A DNA stretch of 64,000 nucleotides. Source: Paradevosia shaoguanensis (GTDB lineage: Bacteria; Pseudomonadota; Alphaproteobacteria; Rhizobiales; Devosiaceae). A model generated the notes under the pieces. That model was not told the origin of the DNA and made no database searches. It saw only the letters and a list, made by a program, of their open reading frames with translations. This document shows positions 9,942-18,933 of this stretch, one piece after another (position 1 is the stretch's first letter; the number at the start of each line of letters is the position of its first letter). The stretch spans positions 4,208,501-4,272,500 of the forward strand of contig NZ_CP068983.1 in assembly GCF_016801025.1 (NCBI RefSeq), given 5' to 3'. The translations under genes and the position numbers were made by a program.

Positions 9942-10991
9942 ATGACCAAGCACAAAGACCTGATCTCCGCCATTGGCAACACGCCTCTCATCCGCCTCAA
10001 CCGCGTGTCCGACATGACGGGCTGCGAAATCTGGGGCAAGGCGGAGTTCCTCAACCCCGGTCAATCGGTCAAGGACAGGGCTGCGCTCTATATCATCCAG
10101 GACGCCGTCAGGCGCGGCGCCCTGCGCCCGGGCGGCACGATCGTGGAAGGCACCGCCGGCAATACCGGCATCGGCCTCACCCTCGTTGCCAACGCGCTCG
10201 GCTACAAGTCCGTCATCGTCATCCCCGACACGCAGAGCCAGGAGAAGAAGGACGCCCTCCGCCTCTACGGTGCCGAGCTGATCGAGGTCCCGGCCAAGCC
10301 CTACAAGAACGCCAACAACTACATCAAGGTGTCCGGCCGCCTCGCCGAACAGCTCGACAAGGAGCTCGCGGGCGGCGCCATCTGGGCCAACCAGTTCGAC
10401 AATGTCGCCAACCGCCAGGCCCATGTCGAAACCACCGGCCCCGAAATCTACGACGCCTTCGACGGCAAGCTCGATGGCTTCATCTGCGCGGTCGGCTCTG
10501 GCGGCACGCTGGGCGGCATCGCCATAGCGCTCAACGAGCGCGATCCCGACATCAAGATCGGCCTCGCCGACCCCGAGGGCGCCGCGCTCTACAGCTACTA
10601 CACGACCGGTGAACTCAAATCCTCCGGCAACTCGATCACCGAGGGCATCGGCCAGGGCCGCATCACCGCCAATATCAGGGACCTCAAGGTCGACATGCCC
10701 TTCCAGATTCCGGACGCGGAGGCCCTGCCCTACGTCTTCGATCTCCTCGAGCATGAAGGCCTCTGCCTCGGCGGCTCCAGCGCCATCAACATCGCCGGCG
10801 CCGTCCGCATGGCGCGCGAACTCGGCCCGGGCAAGACCATCGTCACCATCCTCGCCGACTACGGCAACCGCTACCAGTCCAAGCTCTTCAACCCGGCCTT
10901 CCTGCGCGCCAAGGACCTTCCCGTGCCCGCCTGGCTCGAACGCGAACCCAGTATCGACATCGCCACAGTGTTCGAACCGGCCGAAGCATGA
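9942..10991 (+). CDS. cysK: Cysteine synthase (O-acetylserine sulfhydrylase)
   Basis: PLP enzyme that makes cysteine from O-acetylserine and sulfide; 349 residues. The PLP lysine is Lys44 in NPGQSVKDRAALY and the phosphate-binding loop is GTAGNTGIG at about 71-79. The frame is open upstream to 9801, but ATG 9942 is chosen because the family N-terminus (ISAIGNTPLIRLNRVS) starts right after it and the upstream residues look unlike protein. The C-terminus is longer than enteric CysK, as in rhizobial forms. Its TGA overlaps the ATG of cls. Confidence 0.93.
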   Translation: MTKHKDLISAIGNTPLIRLNRVSDMTGCEIWGKAEFLNPGQSVKDRAALYIIQDAVRRGALRPGGTIVEGTAGNTGIGLTLVANALGYKSVIVIPDTQSQEKKDALRLYGAELIEVPAKPYKNANNYIKVSGRLAEQLDKELAGGAIWANQFDNVANRQAHVETTGPEIYDAFDGKLDGFICAVGSGGTLGGIAIALNERDPDIKIGLADPEGAALYSYYTTGELKSSGNSITEGIGQGRITANIRDLKVDMPFQIPDAEALPYVFDLLEHEGLCLGGSSAINIAGAVRMARELGPGKTIVTILADYGNRYQSKLFNPAFLRAKDLPVPAWLEREPSIDIATVFEPAEA

Positions 10992-12433
10992 GCGGCGCGC
11001 CGCTGGCCGTCTTCTTCGAGCATCTGGACATCGTCGCCTGGTTCCTGGCTGCCAACTTCCTGCTGGCCGCCGCCTGCGCCATCCGCGAGGTGATGAACTC
11101 GCGCACCTCGCAGGGCTCCATCGCCTGGCTGCTCTCTCTGATCATGCTGCCGTTCCCCACGGCCTTCCTCTACCTGATCTTCGGCTGGAAGCTCTTCGAC
11201 GACTACGACACCGTCCAGACCCATAGCGGCCGCCGGGCGCGCGCAGAGCAGGCCGCGGCGCTCAAGCTCACCGATCCCGAAACGACCAGTCAGTGGCCGG
11301 TCCTCGCCAATGTCGCGCAGATGCCCTTCCTGCGCGGCAACGACACCGAACTCCTCATCGATGGCGAAGCCACCTTCGCCTCGATCTTCGCCGGCATCCG
11401 CCGGGCGCAGGACTATATCCTCATCCAGTTCTACATCATCCGCGACGACCGCCTCGGCCAGCAGCTGGCCGAACTCCTCATCGAGCGCGCCCGCGCCGGC
11501 GTCACCGTCCGTATCCTCTATGACGATGTCGGCAGCAACGGCCTGCCCCTCGCCTATCTCCAGCGCCTGCGCGATGCCGGCGTCCAGGTCGCCTCCTTCA
11601 ACCAGCGCCACCCGTTCCTCAGGATCTACGGCCCCACCCGCATCAACTACCGCAGCCACCGCAAGGTGGTGAGCGTGGATGGCAAGGAGGCCTGGGTCGG
11701 CGGCCACAATGTCGGCGTCGAATATCTTGGCGAAGACCCGCGCTTCGGCCATTGGCGCGATACCCAGGTCCACGTCACCGGCCCTGCCGCGCTCGCCGTC
11801 AGCCTTGTGTTCCGCGAGGATTGGGAATGGGCCACCGGCGAACGCCTCGTCGCCACCATGCCCGACGATGTCGAAATGCCCGGCGACCAGCCGGTCCTCG
11901 TCATGCCCACCGGCCCCGCCGACAAGCTCGAAGGCTGCGCCATCGCCTTTACCGAAGTCATCGCCCGCGCCCGCAAGCGTCTCTGGATCGTCAGCCCCTA
12001 TTTCGTGCCCGGCCTCGACGTGCAGACCGCCCTCTACGCCGCCGCCCTGCGCGGCGTCGAAGTGCGTCTCCTGCTGCCCAAGAAGCCCGATCACATCCTC
12101 GTCTGGCTCGCCAGCAATTCCCACGCCGACCAGATGATCGGACACGGCATCTCGGTCTACCGTTACCTGGCGGGCTTCCTGCACGAGAAGATCATCCTCG
12201 TCGACGACACCATTGCCGGGGTCGGCACGGTCAACTTCGACAACCGCTCCTTCACCATCAATTTCGAGTGCACCCTCTGGTTCACCCACCCCGATATGAT
12301 CGCCGCGGTGGATAGAATGCTTGACGCAGACTTCGCCGCGTCCCACGAAACCAGGCTGGAGGATGTACGCGCCCAGCCCTGGCTGCAACGCTTCATCGGG
12401 CACGCCGCGCGTCTCTTCTCGCCGATTCTATAA
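10988..12433 (+). CDS. cls: Cardiolipin synthase, phospholipase D superfamily
   Basis: Membrane phospholipase-D type cardiolipin synthase of 481 residues. Two N-terminal hydrophobic helices (about 10-65, including IAWLLSLIMLPFPTAFLYLI) anchor it. HKD motif 1 is His224/Lys226/Asp231 in the SHRKVVSVDGKEAWVGGHN block and HKD motif 2 is His399/Lys401/Asp406 in LHEKIILVDDTIAGVGTVNF. It overlaps the end of cysK by four bases (ATGA), so it is co-transcribed although unrelated to sulfur metabolism. Confidence 0.94.
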   Translation: MSGAPLAVFFEHLDIVAWFLAANFLLAAACAIREVMNSRTSQGSIAWLLSLIMLPFPTAFLYLIFGWKLFDDYDTVQTHSGRRARAEQAAALKLTDPETTSQWPVLANVAQMPFLRGNDTELLIDGEATFASIFAGIRRAQDYILIQFYIIRDDRLGQQLAELLIERARAGVTVRILYDDVGSNGLPLAYLQRLRDAGVQVASFNQRHPFLRIYGPTRINYRSHRKVVSVDGKEAWVGGHNVGVEYLGEDPRFGHWRDTQVHVTGPAALAVSLVFREDWEWATGERLVATMPDDVEMPGDQPVLVMPTGPADKLEGCAIAFTEVIARARKRLWIVSPYFVPGLDVQTALYAAALRGVEVRLLLPKKPDHILVWLASNSHADQMIGHGISVYRYLAGFLHEKIILVDDTIAGVGTVNFDNRSFTINFECTLWFTHPDMIAAVDRMLDADFAASHETRLEDVRAQPWLQRFIGHAARLFSPIL

Positions 12434-12451
12434 ACTGGACGTTTTCTTTCG

Positions 12452-13168
12452 ATGACGCAGTTCCTGTTCCGCGACGATGCCTATCTCAAATCCGCCGAGG
12501 CGACGGTCACCGCCCTCACGCCCGAAGGCGGCATCGTGCTCGACCGCACCATCTTCTACGCCACGTCCGGCGGGCAGCCCGGCGACAGCGGCACCATCGA
12601 AGGCGACGACGGCACGACGCTCAGCATCGCCACCGCCGTTCACCCCGATGGCGACAAGACCGCCATCGTCCACGTCCCCGCCGCCGACCAGCCGCAGCTT
12701 CGCATCGGCAACACGCTCCGCCTCAACCTCGATTGGGATCGCCGCTACCGGCTGATGCGCATGCACACCGCCCTGCACCTGCTCTCGGTCGCCTTCCCCT
12801 TCCCGGTCACCGGCGGCTCGGTCGGGGCCGACAAGGGCCGTCTCGATTTCGACATGCCCGAAGTCCCCTCCGACCTCGACGCCCTCGAAGCTCGCCTCAA
12901 CGACTTCGTCTCCGCCAACCACGCCGTGACCACCGAATGGATCACCGATGAGGAAATGGCCGCCAACCCCGACCTCATCAAGACGATGAACGTGAAGCCC
13001 CCCATGGGTCAGGGCCGCGTCCGCCTCGTCCGCATTGGCTCGGTCGACCTCCAGCCCTGCGGCGGCACCCACGTCGCCACCACCGCCGAAATCGGTCCCC
13101 TCAAGCTGGGCAAGATTGAAAAGAAGGGCTCGATGAACCGCCGCGTGAGCCTGCTGTTCGCGGAATAG
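12452..13168 (+). CDS. Alanyl-tRNA editing protein (AlaX family)
   Basis: Stand-alone editing domain that hydrolyses Ser- or Gly-mischarged tRNA-Ala in the cytoplasm; 238 residues. The zinc-binding residues are His105 and His109 in MHTALHLL and Cys203/His207 in CGGTHVA. The N-terminal FYATSGGQPGDSGTI segment is the domain's usual entry motif. It lies 18 bp after cls on the same strand and is probably the last gene of the cysK-cls transcript. Confidence 0.93.
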   Translation: MTQFLFRDDAYLKSAEATVTALTPEGGIVLDRTIFYATSGGQPGDSGTIEGDDGTTLSIATAVHPDGDKTAIVHVPAADQPQLRIGNTLRLNLDWDRRYRLMRMHTALHLLSVAFPFPVTGGSVGADKGRLDFDMPEVPSDLDALEARLNDFVSANHAVTTEWITDEEMAANPDLIKTMNVKPPMGQGRVRLVRIGSVDLQPCGGTHVATTAEIGPLKLGKIEKKGSMNRRVSLLFAE

Positions 13169-13221
13169 GCAACTCGCCCGGCGCAGAGCGATAGAGGAAA
13201 CCTCAAGGCCGCAACCCAACT

Positions 13222-13251
13222 CTCCTCCCCGGCAAACGCCGGGGCCAGGAG
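13222..13251. repeat. GC-rich palindromic intergenic repeat
   Basis: CTCCTCCCCGGC, AAAC, then GCCGGGGCCAGGAG forms a strong hairpin between two convergent genes. It shares the CCCCGGC/GCCGGGG core with copies at 6607 and 22389 and could act as a bidirectional terminator, though it lacks a T-run. Confidence 0.6.
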
Positions 13252-13297
13252 AACGGTTCAACCCTGAATTGCTCTTAGGTGAGAAACGCCCTCGCGC

Positions 13298-14386
13298 TCA
13301 CCTTACCGGCGGCGCATACAGCAGGCCGCCATTCGTCCAAAGCGAGTTCTGCCCGCGCGAGAGCGAAGCCCCCGTCTGTGGCCCGAAATTGCGCTCATAG
13401 AGCTCGGCATAGTTCCCGACCGCCCCGATCACCCGCGACATGAACTTGGGGTCCAGCCCCAGCGCCGTCCCGAAATCCCCTTCGAGGCCCAGGAGCCGCT
13501 TGATCGCCGGATTGTTCACCGTCGACATGGATTCGATATTCCGCGACGTGATCCCCAACTCCTCCGCCTCGATGATCGCGAACATCGTCCAGCGCACGAT
13601 CTCGAACCATTGCTCGTCGCCCTCGCGCACCACCGGCCCGATCATCTCCTTGGTGATGCGTTCGGGCAGGATGCGATGCGTTGCGGGTTCCGGCAGGCTG
13701 CGGCGGATGGCGTTGAGCCAGCGCGCCGGCGCCGCCACCGCGTCGCACAGCCCCGAGCGATAGGCCACGCCCAGGTCTTCGAGGTCCTGGTACAGCACCT
13801 CGGTATAGCTCGCCTGATTTTCAAAGAAGAAGTCGCGCACCGCGATCTGCTCGTCGCTGCCGTCGATCAGGCACACCGATACGTTGTCGAGCTCGTAGGC
13901 CGAAACCGCGCCCAGGCTCTGCGGCACCATGAAGGCTTCGCCATCGAAGAACATGGTCGTCACATAGCTCGCGCCGAACCCGGTATCGCGCTTGAGCGTC
14001 CAGGGTGCATTGCGCGAAAGCATGTCGACCTGGCCTGTCTGCAGCAGCGCAAACCGGCTGTCTCCGCCCAGCGCACGAAATTCCACCTTGTTGGGATCGT
14101 TGAGCACCGCCGCCGCCACCGCGCGGCAGAGATCGACGTCGAAGCCCGACCAGGCCCCGTCCGCCATCTGTGCGAAGCCCGGCAGCGCCCGGCTGGCCGC
14201 GCAGATCAGATGTCCGCGCTCGCGCACCGTCTTGAGCGTCGGCCCCGGATCGGCGGCCAGCGCCGGCAGGACCAGACACCCCAAAGCGAACAGCGCGCCG
14301 ACCAGGCGCGCCGCAGCCGATTTCAGCAATGACTCGACAGGAACCAAACAAAGCCGGCCGGCGGCCGCTCCTAACTTGTCGGCCAT
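13298..14386 (-). CDS. Amino-acid ABC transporter substrate-binding protein (AapJ paralogue)
   Basis: Periplasmic binding protein of the general amino-acid (PAAT) family, 362 residues, with a membrane segment or signal at about 25-45 (LVGALFALGCLVLPALAA). The block WSGFDVDLCRAVAAAVLND is shared with the AapJ encoded at 17690, and the ends of both proteins are alike (LARGLNALWKDGG / LSRGQNSLWTNGG). It follows aapP on the same strand, so the operon has two binding proteins, which may widen substrate range. The first 15-20 residues are not typical; a later start before the hydrophobic segment is possible. Confidence 0.85.
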   Translation of the reverse strand: MADKLGAAAGRLCLVPVESLLKSAAARLVGALFALGCLVLPALAADPGPTLKTVRERGHLICAASRALPGFAQMADGAWSGFDVDLCRAVAAAVLNDPNKVEFRALGGDSRFALLQTGQVDMLSRNAPWTLKRDTGFGASYVTTMFFDGEAFMVPQSLGAVSAYELDNVSVCLIDGSDEQIAVRDFFFENQASYTEVLYQDLEDLGVAYRSGLCDAVAAPARWLNAIRRSLPEPATHRILPERITKEMIGPVVREGDEQWFEIVRWTMFAIIEAEELGITSRNIESMSTVNNPAIKRLLGLEGDFGTALGLDPKFMSRVIGAVGNYAELYERNFGPQTGASLSRGQNSLWTNGGLLYAPPVR

Positions 14387-14400
14387 ATTGGCATGGAAGA

Positions 14401-14438
14401 CCGGTGGGTCAAGGCGTAAGCGCCCTGTTGCCCACCGG
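14401..14438 (-). terminator. Hairpin between aapP and the second binding-protein gene
   Basis: CCGGTGGG (14401-14408) pairs with CCCACCGG (14431-14438), enclosing a second small stem GGCG-TAAG-CGCC. It lies in the 66-bp gap downstream of aapP. No T-run follows, so it may stabilise the mRNA or reduce read-through rather than fully terminate. Confidence 0.45.
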
Positions 14439-14452
14439 CATTTCCGGCGTCG

Positions 14453-15250
14453 CTAGTGCAGAATCTGGCTCAGGAACAGCTTCGTCCGCTCATGCTGCGG
14501 GCTCGAGAAGAACGCCTCCGGCTCGTTCTGCTCGATGATCTGCCCCTGGTCCATGAAGATCACGCGATTGGCCACCTGCCGCGCGAAACCCATTTCGTGC
14601 GTCACGCAGAGCATGGTCATCCCATCCTCGGCGAGGCCCACCATCACCTCCAGCACTTCCTTGATCATTTCCGGGTCGAGCGCCGATGTCGGCTCGTCGA
14701 ACAGCATGATCTTGGGGTTCATGCACAGTGACCGGGCAATCGCCACGCGCTGCTGCTGGCCGCCCGAGAGTTGGCCCGGAAACTTCCGCGCCTGCTCGGG
14801 AATCTTGACCCGCTCCAGGTAATGCATCGCGGTTTCCTCGGCCTGGGCCTTGGGAATGCCGCGCACCCAGATCGGCGCCAGCGTCAGGTTCTGCAGGATC
14901 GTCAGGTGCGGGAAGAGATTGAAGTGCTGGAACACCATCCCCACCTCGCGCCGCACCTCGTCGACCCGCTTGAGGTCCGAGGTGAGTTCCACCCCGTTGA
15001 CGATCACCTGCCCCGTCTGGTGTTCCTCGAGCCGGTTGATGCAGCGGATCAGCGTGGATTTACCCGAGCCCGAGGGCCCGGCGATGACGATTCGCTCCCC
15101 GCGCATCACCTTGAGGTTGATGTCGCGCAGCACGTGGAAATCGCCGAACCACTTGTTCATGCCGATGATTTCGACGGCCACGTCGGTATCCGACACATTC
15201 ATGTGGCTGCGATCGATCTCGTGATCGACAGTCGTATCTGAAAGAGACAT
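14453..15250 (-). CDS. aapP: General L-amino acid ABC transporter ATP-binding protein
   Basis: Cytoplasmic ATPase of the amino-acid importer, 265 residues. Walker [10 protein letters not shown], signature [15 protein letters not shown], Walker [14 protein letters not shown] and the H-loop CVTHEMGFA are all present. ATG 15250 ([13 protein letters not shown]) is chosen; a much longer frame continues upstream but overlaps aapM in a different frame and has no protein-like sequence there. An internal ATG 16 codons downstream is an alternative. It is third in the order J-Q-M-P. Confidence 0.95.
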   Translation of the reverse strand: MSLSDTTVDHEIDRSHMNVSDTDVAVEIIGMNKWFGDFHVLRDINLKVMRGERIVIAGPSGSGKSTLIRCINRLEEHQTGQVIVNGVELTSDLKRVDEVRREVGMVFQHFNLFPHLTILQNLTLAPIWVRGIPKAQAEETAMHYLERVKIPEQARKFPGQLSGGQQQRVAIARSLCMNPKIMLFDEPTSALDPEMIKEVLEVMVGLAEDGMTMLCVTHEMGFARQVANRVIFMDQGQIIEQNEPEAFFSSPQHERTKLFLSQILH

Positions 15251-15255
15251 GAGCC

Positions 15256-16389
15256 TTACCTCTTGTGGCCGGTGTCGAGCCGCCGTTCCATATATTGGGA
15301 ATAGCGGGAGATCGAGAAACAGAACATCCAGAAGACGAACGCGGCAAAGACATAGCCGGTGACCGCCTGTGTCGGGGACGCCCATTCCGTCAGCGACGTC
15401 GAGGACTGGACCGCGCGCAGCAGGTCGAAGAGCCCGACGATGTACACCAGTGACGTATCCTTGAAGAGTGCGATGAAGTTGTTCACGATCCCCGGGATCA
15501 CGTGCTTGAGCGCCTGCGGCAGGATGATGAGCCCCATCCGCTTCCAGTAGCTGAGCCCGAGCGCCGAAGCCGCCTCGGTCTGCCCGCGCGGTATCGCCTG
15601 AAGCCCGCCGCGCACCGTCTCGGCGAGATAGGCCGAGGCGAAGAGCGTCACGCCGACCAGCGCACGCAGCAGCTTGTCGAAGGTCATCCCCACCGGCAGG
15701 AAGAGCGGCAGCATCACCGAGGCCATGAACAGCACCGTGATGAGCGGCACCGCCCGCCAGAGTTCGATGAAGCACACGCAGAGCGTCTTGATGATCGGCA
15801 GCTTCGATTGCCGTCCCAAAGCCAGCAGGATGCCGATCGGGATCGAGCAGGTAATGCCCACGATCGAGATGATGAGCGTGATCATGAGACCGCCCCACTT
15901 CTCGGTGGTCACGATCGGCAGCCCGAACGCGCCGCCCATGAGGAGGTAAAAGCTCACCACCGGCAGCACGATGAAGAACAGCAACGCGTTGGTGCGCTTG
16001 AACGGCAGTCCCGGCCAGAGCAGCGGTATCAGCAATATCGCCGTCAGCGCGAAGACCAGCGTCGGCCGCCAGTATTCTTCGGCCGGGTAGAACCCGAACA
16101 TGAAGAAGTCGAAGCGGTCGGCGATATAGATCCAGCAGGCCCCCACATTCTCGAACCGGCACGCCGCGCCCTTGAGCCCTTCCGGGTCCGAGAACACCGC
16201 ATTGCCGATGAAGAAGTTGTAGAGCCCGGGGATCACCCAGAGCACAAAGGCCACCGCCACCACTGTCAGCGCCACGTCGCTGGGCGAGGAGAACAGGTGC
16301 TTGCGCGCCCAGGCCCATGCGCCCAGCCCGCGGGCCGGCGGTCGTTGCGGGGTAAGGATTTCGGAACGAACGAAAATGGCGTCGCTCAT
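15256..16389 (-). CDS. aapM: General L-amino acid ABC transporter permease
   Basis: Inner-membrane permease of the PAAT family, 377 residues, with N-terminal extra helices typical of AapM and the conserved EAA loop region ([20 protein letters not shown] followed by [18 protein letters not shown]). It pairs with AapQ to form the channel. Five bases separate it from aapP and four from aapQ, so the genes are tightly coupled. Confidence 0.95.
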   Translation of the reverse strand: MSDAIFVRSEILTPQRPPARGLGAWAWARKHLFSSPSDVALTVVAVAFVLWVIPGLYNFFIGNAVFSDPEGLKGAACRFENVGACWIYIADRFDFFMFGFYPAEEYWRPTLVFALTAILLIPLLWPGLPFKRTNALLFFIVLPVVSFYLLMGGAFGLPIVTTEKWGGLMITLIISIVGITCSIPIGILLALGRQSKLPIIKTLCVCFIELWRAVPLITVLFMASVMLPLFLPVGMTFDKLLRALVGVTLFASAYLAETVRGGLQAIPRGQTEAASALGLSYWKRMGLIILPQALKHVIPGIVNNFIALFKDTSLVYIVGLFDLLRAVQSSTSLTEWASPTQAVTGYVFAAFVFWMFCFSISRYSQYMERRLDTGHKR

Positions 16390-16393
16390 GGCC

Positions 16394-17584
16394 TCACCTC
16401 TCCACCAGCGCTACGCGCGCATTGTACCAGTTCATGATCGCCGAGGTGGTGAGCGAGAGCGTGAGATAGACCACCATGGTGAGCGCGATCACCTCCACCG
16501 CCCGCCCCGTCTGGTTGAGCGTCGTGCCCGTAAAGACGTTGACCAGTTCGGGAAAACCGATGGCTGCGCCGAGCGAGGAGTTTTTGGTGAGGTTGAGATA
16601 CTGGCTGGTGAGCGGCGGAATGATCACCCGCATGGCCTGCGGAATGACCACCAGCCGCAGCCGGTCGTTGTCGCGCAGCCCGAGCGCTTCGGCCGCCTCC
16701 GTCTGCCCGCGGTTGACCGCCAGAATCCCCGCCCGCACGATCTCTGCGATGAACGCCGCCGTATAGATCGAGAGGCCGAAGACCAGCGCCACGAATTCCG
16801 GCGGCAGCTCGATGCCGCCCACATAGTTGAAGCCCTTGAGTACCGGCGGGTTCCAGTCCAGATGCGCCCCGCTCACCATCCATACGATGCCCGGCAGCAC
16901 GATCAGCACCGCCAGGAAACTCAGGAACACCGGGAAACGATCGCCCGTCGCCTCCTGCCGCTTGCGCGCCCAGGCCCGCAGCGTCAGCCCGAAGACGACG
17001 GCAATGCCGGCGGCGATGATCACCCACCAGAACCGCGCATCCGGCAACGGCTGCGGCACCCAGAGCCCGCGCTGGTTGAGCACGAACGTCTCGAAGAACA
17101 CATGGCTCTGCTTGACCGCCGGCATGGTCTTGAGCACGGCGAAATACCAGAAGAAGAGCTGGAGCAGCAGCGGGATGTTGCGCACGACCTCGACGTAGAG
17201 CGTCGCGAGCCGCGCGATGATCCAGTTCGAGGACAGCCGCGCTATGCCCAGAATGAAGCCGACGATCGTGGCGAAGAAGATGCCGATGATCGAAACCAGC
17301 AGCGTGTTGGTGATGCCGACCAGGAACGCTTCCCAGTAATAGGACGCGCGGTCGAACGGAAACAGCGAGAAGCTGACGTTGAAGCCTGACGTCTTCCAGA
17401 GGAAGTCGAAGCCCATCGTCTTGTTCTGGGCCGTGAGGTTGGCAACCGTGTTCTGGATGATCCAGGCGAAGAACAGGATCACGGCCACCACGACCACGAT
17501 CTGGTAGAAGTAACCGCGGAAGCGCGGGTCGTTTACGATGGATGTACGAGGCGGATCGCTCCGCAGGGGCTCGATTACTGCCAT
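16394..17584 (-). CDS. aapQ: General L-amino acid ABC transporter permease
   Basis: Second PAAT-family permease, 396 residues. The EAA loop is visible as AEIVRAGILAVNRGQTEAAE followed by ALGLRDNDRLRLVVIPQAMR. The N-terminal QIVVVVAVILFFAWIIQNTV is the first membrane helix. It forms the heteromeric membrane pore with AapM. An inverted repeat in the 105-bp gap separates it from aapJ. Confidence 0.95.
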   Translation of the reverse strand: MAVIEPLRSDPPRTSIVNDPRFRGYFYQIVVVVAVILFFAWIIQNTVANLTAQNKTMGFDFLWKTSGFNVSFSLFPFDRASYYWEAFLVGITNTLLVSIIGIFFATIVGFILGIARLSSNWIIARLATLYVEVVRNIPLLLQLFFWYFAVLKTMPAVKQSHVFFETFVLNQRGLWVPQPLPDARFWWVIIAAGIAVVFGLTLRAWARKRQEATGDRFPVFLSFLAVLIVLPGIVWMVSGAHLDWNPPVLKGFNYVGGIELPPEFVALVFGLSIYTAAFIAEIVRAGILAVNRGQTEAAEALGLRDNDRLRLVVIPQAMRVIIPPLTSQYLNLTKNSSLGAAIGFPELVNVFTGTTLNQTGRAVEVIALTMVVYLTLSLTTSAIMNWYNARVALVER

Positions 17585-17647
17585 AGGCGATTTTCCCTCT
17601 CGTCGGGGTGCGAAAGCGATGGGGAAACGGGCCCCATCAGACGCAAA

Positions 17648-17680
17648 GGCCCGGCGCCTCTTTTCGAGGGGCCGGGCCCG
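17648..17680 (-). terminator. Intercistronic hairpin between aapJ and aapQ
   Basis: On the minus strand GGCCCGGCCCCTC, loop GAAAA, then GAGGCGCCGGGCC gives a 13-bp stem with one mismatch, followed by a short TTT. Such partial terminators or stabilisers after a binding-protein gene usually raise its expression relative to the permease genes. The stem is seen directly; the role is inferred. Confidence 0.65.
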
Positions 17681-17689
17681 GTTGCCGAC

Positions 17690-18709
17690 TTAGCGGATTG
17701 GAGCGGCGTATTGGATGCCGCCGTCTTTCCAGAGGGCGTTCAAGCCGCGGGCAAGCCCGATCGGCGTATCGGGGCCGACGTTCCGGTTGAACGATTCTCC
17801 GTAATTGCCGATGTTCTTGATGATCTGGTAGGCCCAGTCCTTGGTGAGCCCGATCGGCGTACCGAAGTCGCCTTCCACGCCCAGGAGGCGCTTGATCGAC
17901 GGGTTGTCCGATCCCAGCATTTCATCGACATTGGCCTGCGTCACGCCGAGCTCTTCGGCTTCGAGCAGTGCGAAATACGTCCAGCGGTTGATGTTGAACC
18001 ACAGGTCGTCGCCCTGGCGGACCACCGGCCCGAGGGGTTCCTTCGAGATGATTTCCGGCAGGATGATGTAGTCGTCCGGATTGGCGAACTTGGAGCGTTC
18101 CGCCGCAAGCGCCGAGGAGTCCGTCGTATAGACGTCGCAACGCCCGTCTTCGAACGCCTTCACCACTTCGTCCTGGTCGACGAAGACGATCGGCTTGTAT
18201 TCGAGGTTGTTGGCCGCGAAATAGTCGGCGGCATTCAGTTCCGTCGTCGTGCCCGACTCGATGCAGATATTGGCGCCGGAGAGATCGAGCGCGGACGCGA
18301 TACCGTCCGACTTGCGCACCATGAAGCCCTGGCCGTCATAGAACACAGTGCCGATGAACTTGATGCCCAATTGGGTATCGCGGCTCATCGTCCAGGTGGT
18401 CGTACGTGAGAGAATGTCGATTTCACCGGACGAGAGCGCGGTGAAGCGTTCCTGCGAGGTCAGCGGCGTATAGCGGACCTTGGAGGGGTCGTTGAAGATC
18501 GCAGAGGCTACGGCGCGGCAGAAATCGACTTCCAGTCCGCTCCAGTTATTATTGGCATCCGGTGCTGAAAAGCCGGCAACGCCACCGGTAACGCCACACT
18601 GGATATAGCCCTTAGCCTTTACGTCGGAAAGAGTATCTGCGCTGGCGGCGGTTACTGCCGTAGCACCTAGTACGGCCGCAACTACGGCCGATAGGATGTG
18701 TTTATGCAT
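17690..18709 (-). CDS. aapJ: General L-amino acid ABC transporter substrate-binding protein
   Basis: Periplasmic amino-acid binding protein, 339 residues. Signal peptide MHKHILSAVVAAVLGATAVT is cut near AASA. The SBP family-3 core includes WSGLEVDFCRAVASAIFNDP, TTWTMSRDTQLGIKF and the cysteine-bearing segments IQCGV and ICIES. First gene of aapJQMP; its start faces that of metC across a short regulatory region. Metal or substrate specificity cannot be read, but the family binds a broad range of L-amino acids. Confidence 0.95.
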   Translation of the reverse strand: MHKHILSAVVAAVLGATAVTAASADTLSDVKAKGYIQCGVTGGVAGFSAPDANNNWSGLEVDFCRAVASAIFNDPSKVRYTPLTSQERFTALSSGEIDILSRTTTWTMSRDTQLGIKFIGTVFYDGQGFMVRKSDGIASALDLSGANICIESGTTTELNAADYFAANNLEYKPIVFVDQDEVVKAFEDGRCDVYTTDSSALAAERSKFANPDDYIILPEIISKEPLGPVVRQGDDLWFNINRWTYFALLEAEELGVTQANVDEMLGSDNPSIKRLLGVEGDFGTPIGLTKDWAYQIIKNIGNYGESFNRNVGPDTPIGLARGLNALWKDGGIQYAAPIR

Positions 18710-18869
18710 CTTTATTGCCTTTGTTTCCTGACCCTGTCTTTACCGATTGGATGGACGTTTTGCCCCGTCCACTCGTAGCGTACCGCCACCTTTGAGGTTG
18801 GTTCGGATGCTGATAAGTATCGAAAAGGCATTTCGACACCACGTCAAGCGGAATGGCCCGTTTTGGACA

Positions 18870-18900
18870 CACAAAGTGAGCAAACAACACTCACAATGTG
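18870..18900. promoter_or_regulatory. Inverted repeat in the aapJ-metC divergent region, candidate operator
   Basis: Arms CACAAAGTGAG (18870-18880) and CTCACAATGTG (18890-18900) pair at 9 of 11 positions around a 9-bp spacer. The site lies 34 bp upstream of the metC start and about 160 bp from aapJ, so one regulator could control both genes. No regulator family is assigned. Confidence 0.4.
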
Positions 18901-18933
18901 CGCGTGACTTTTTTTTGTGCAGGAGTTTTGCCG

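Noticed and set aside
8513-10612. 699-codon plus-strand frame across cysN, cysD and cysK
   Set aside because: Antisense to cysD and out of frame with cysK; no protein-family features. Such long shadows are common in GC-rich DNA.
10871-12403. 510-codon minus-strand frame opposite cls
   Set aside because: cls has both HKD motifs on the plus strand; the antisense frame has a repetitive Gly/Val/Asp composition without motifs.
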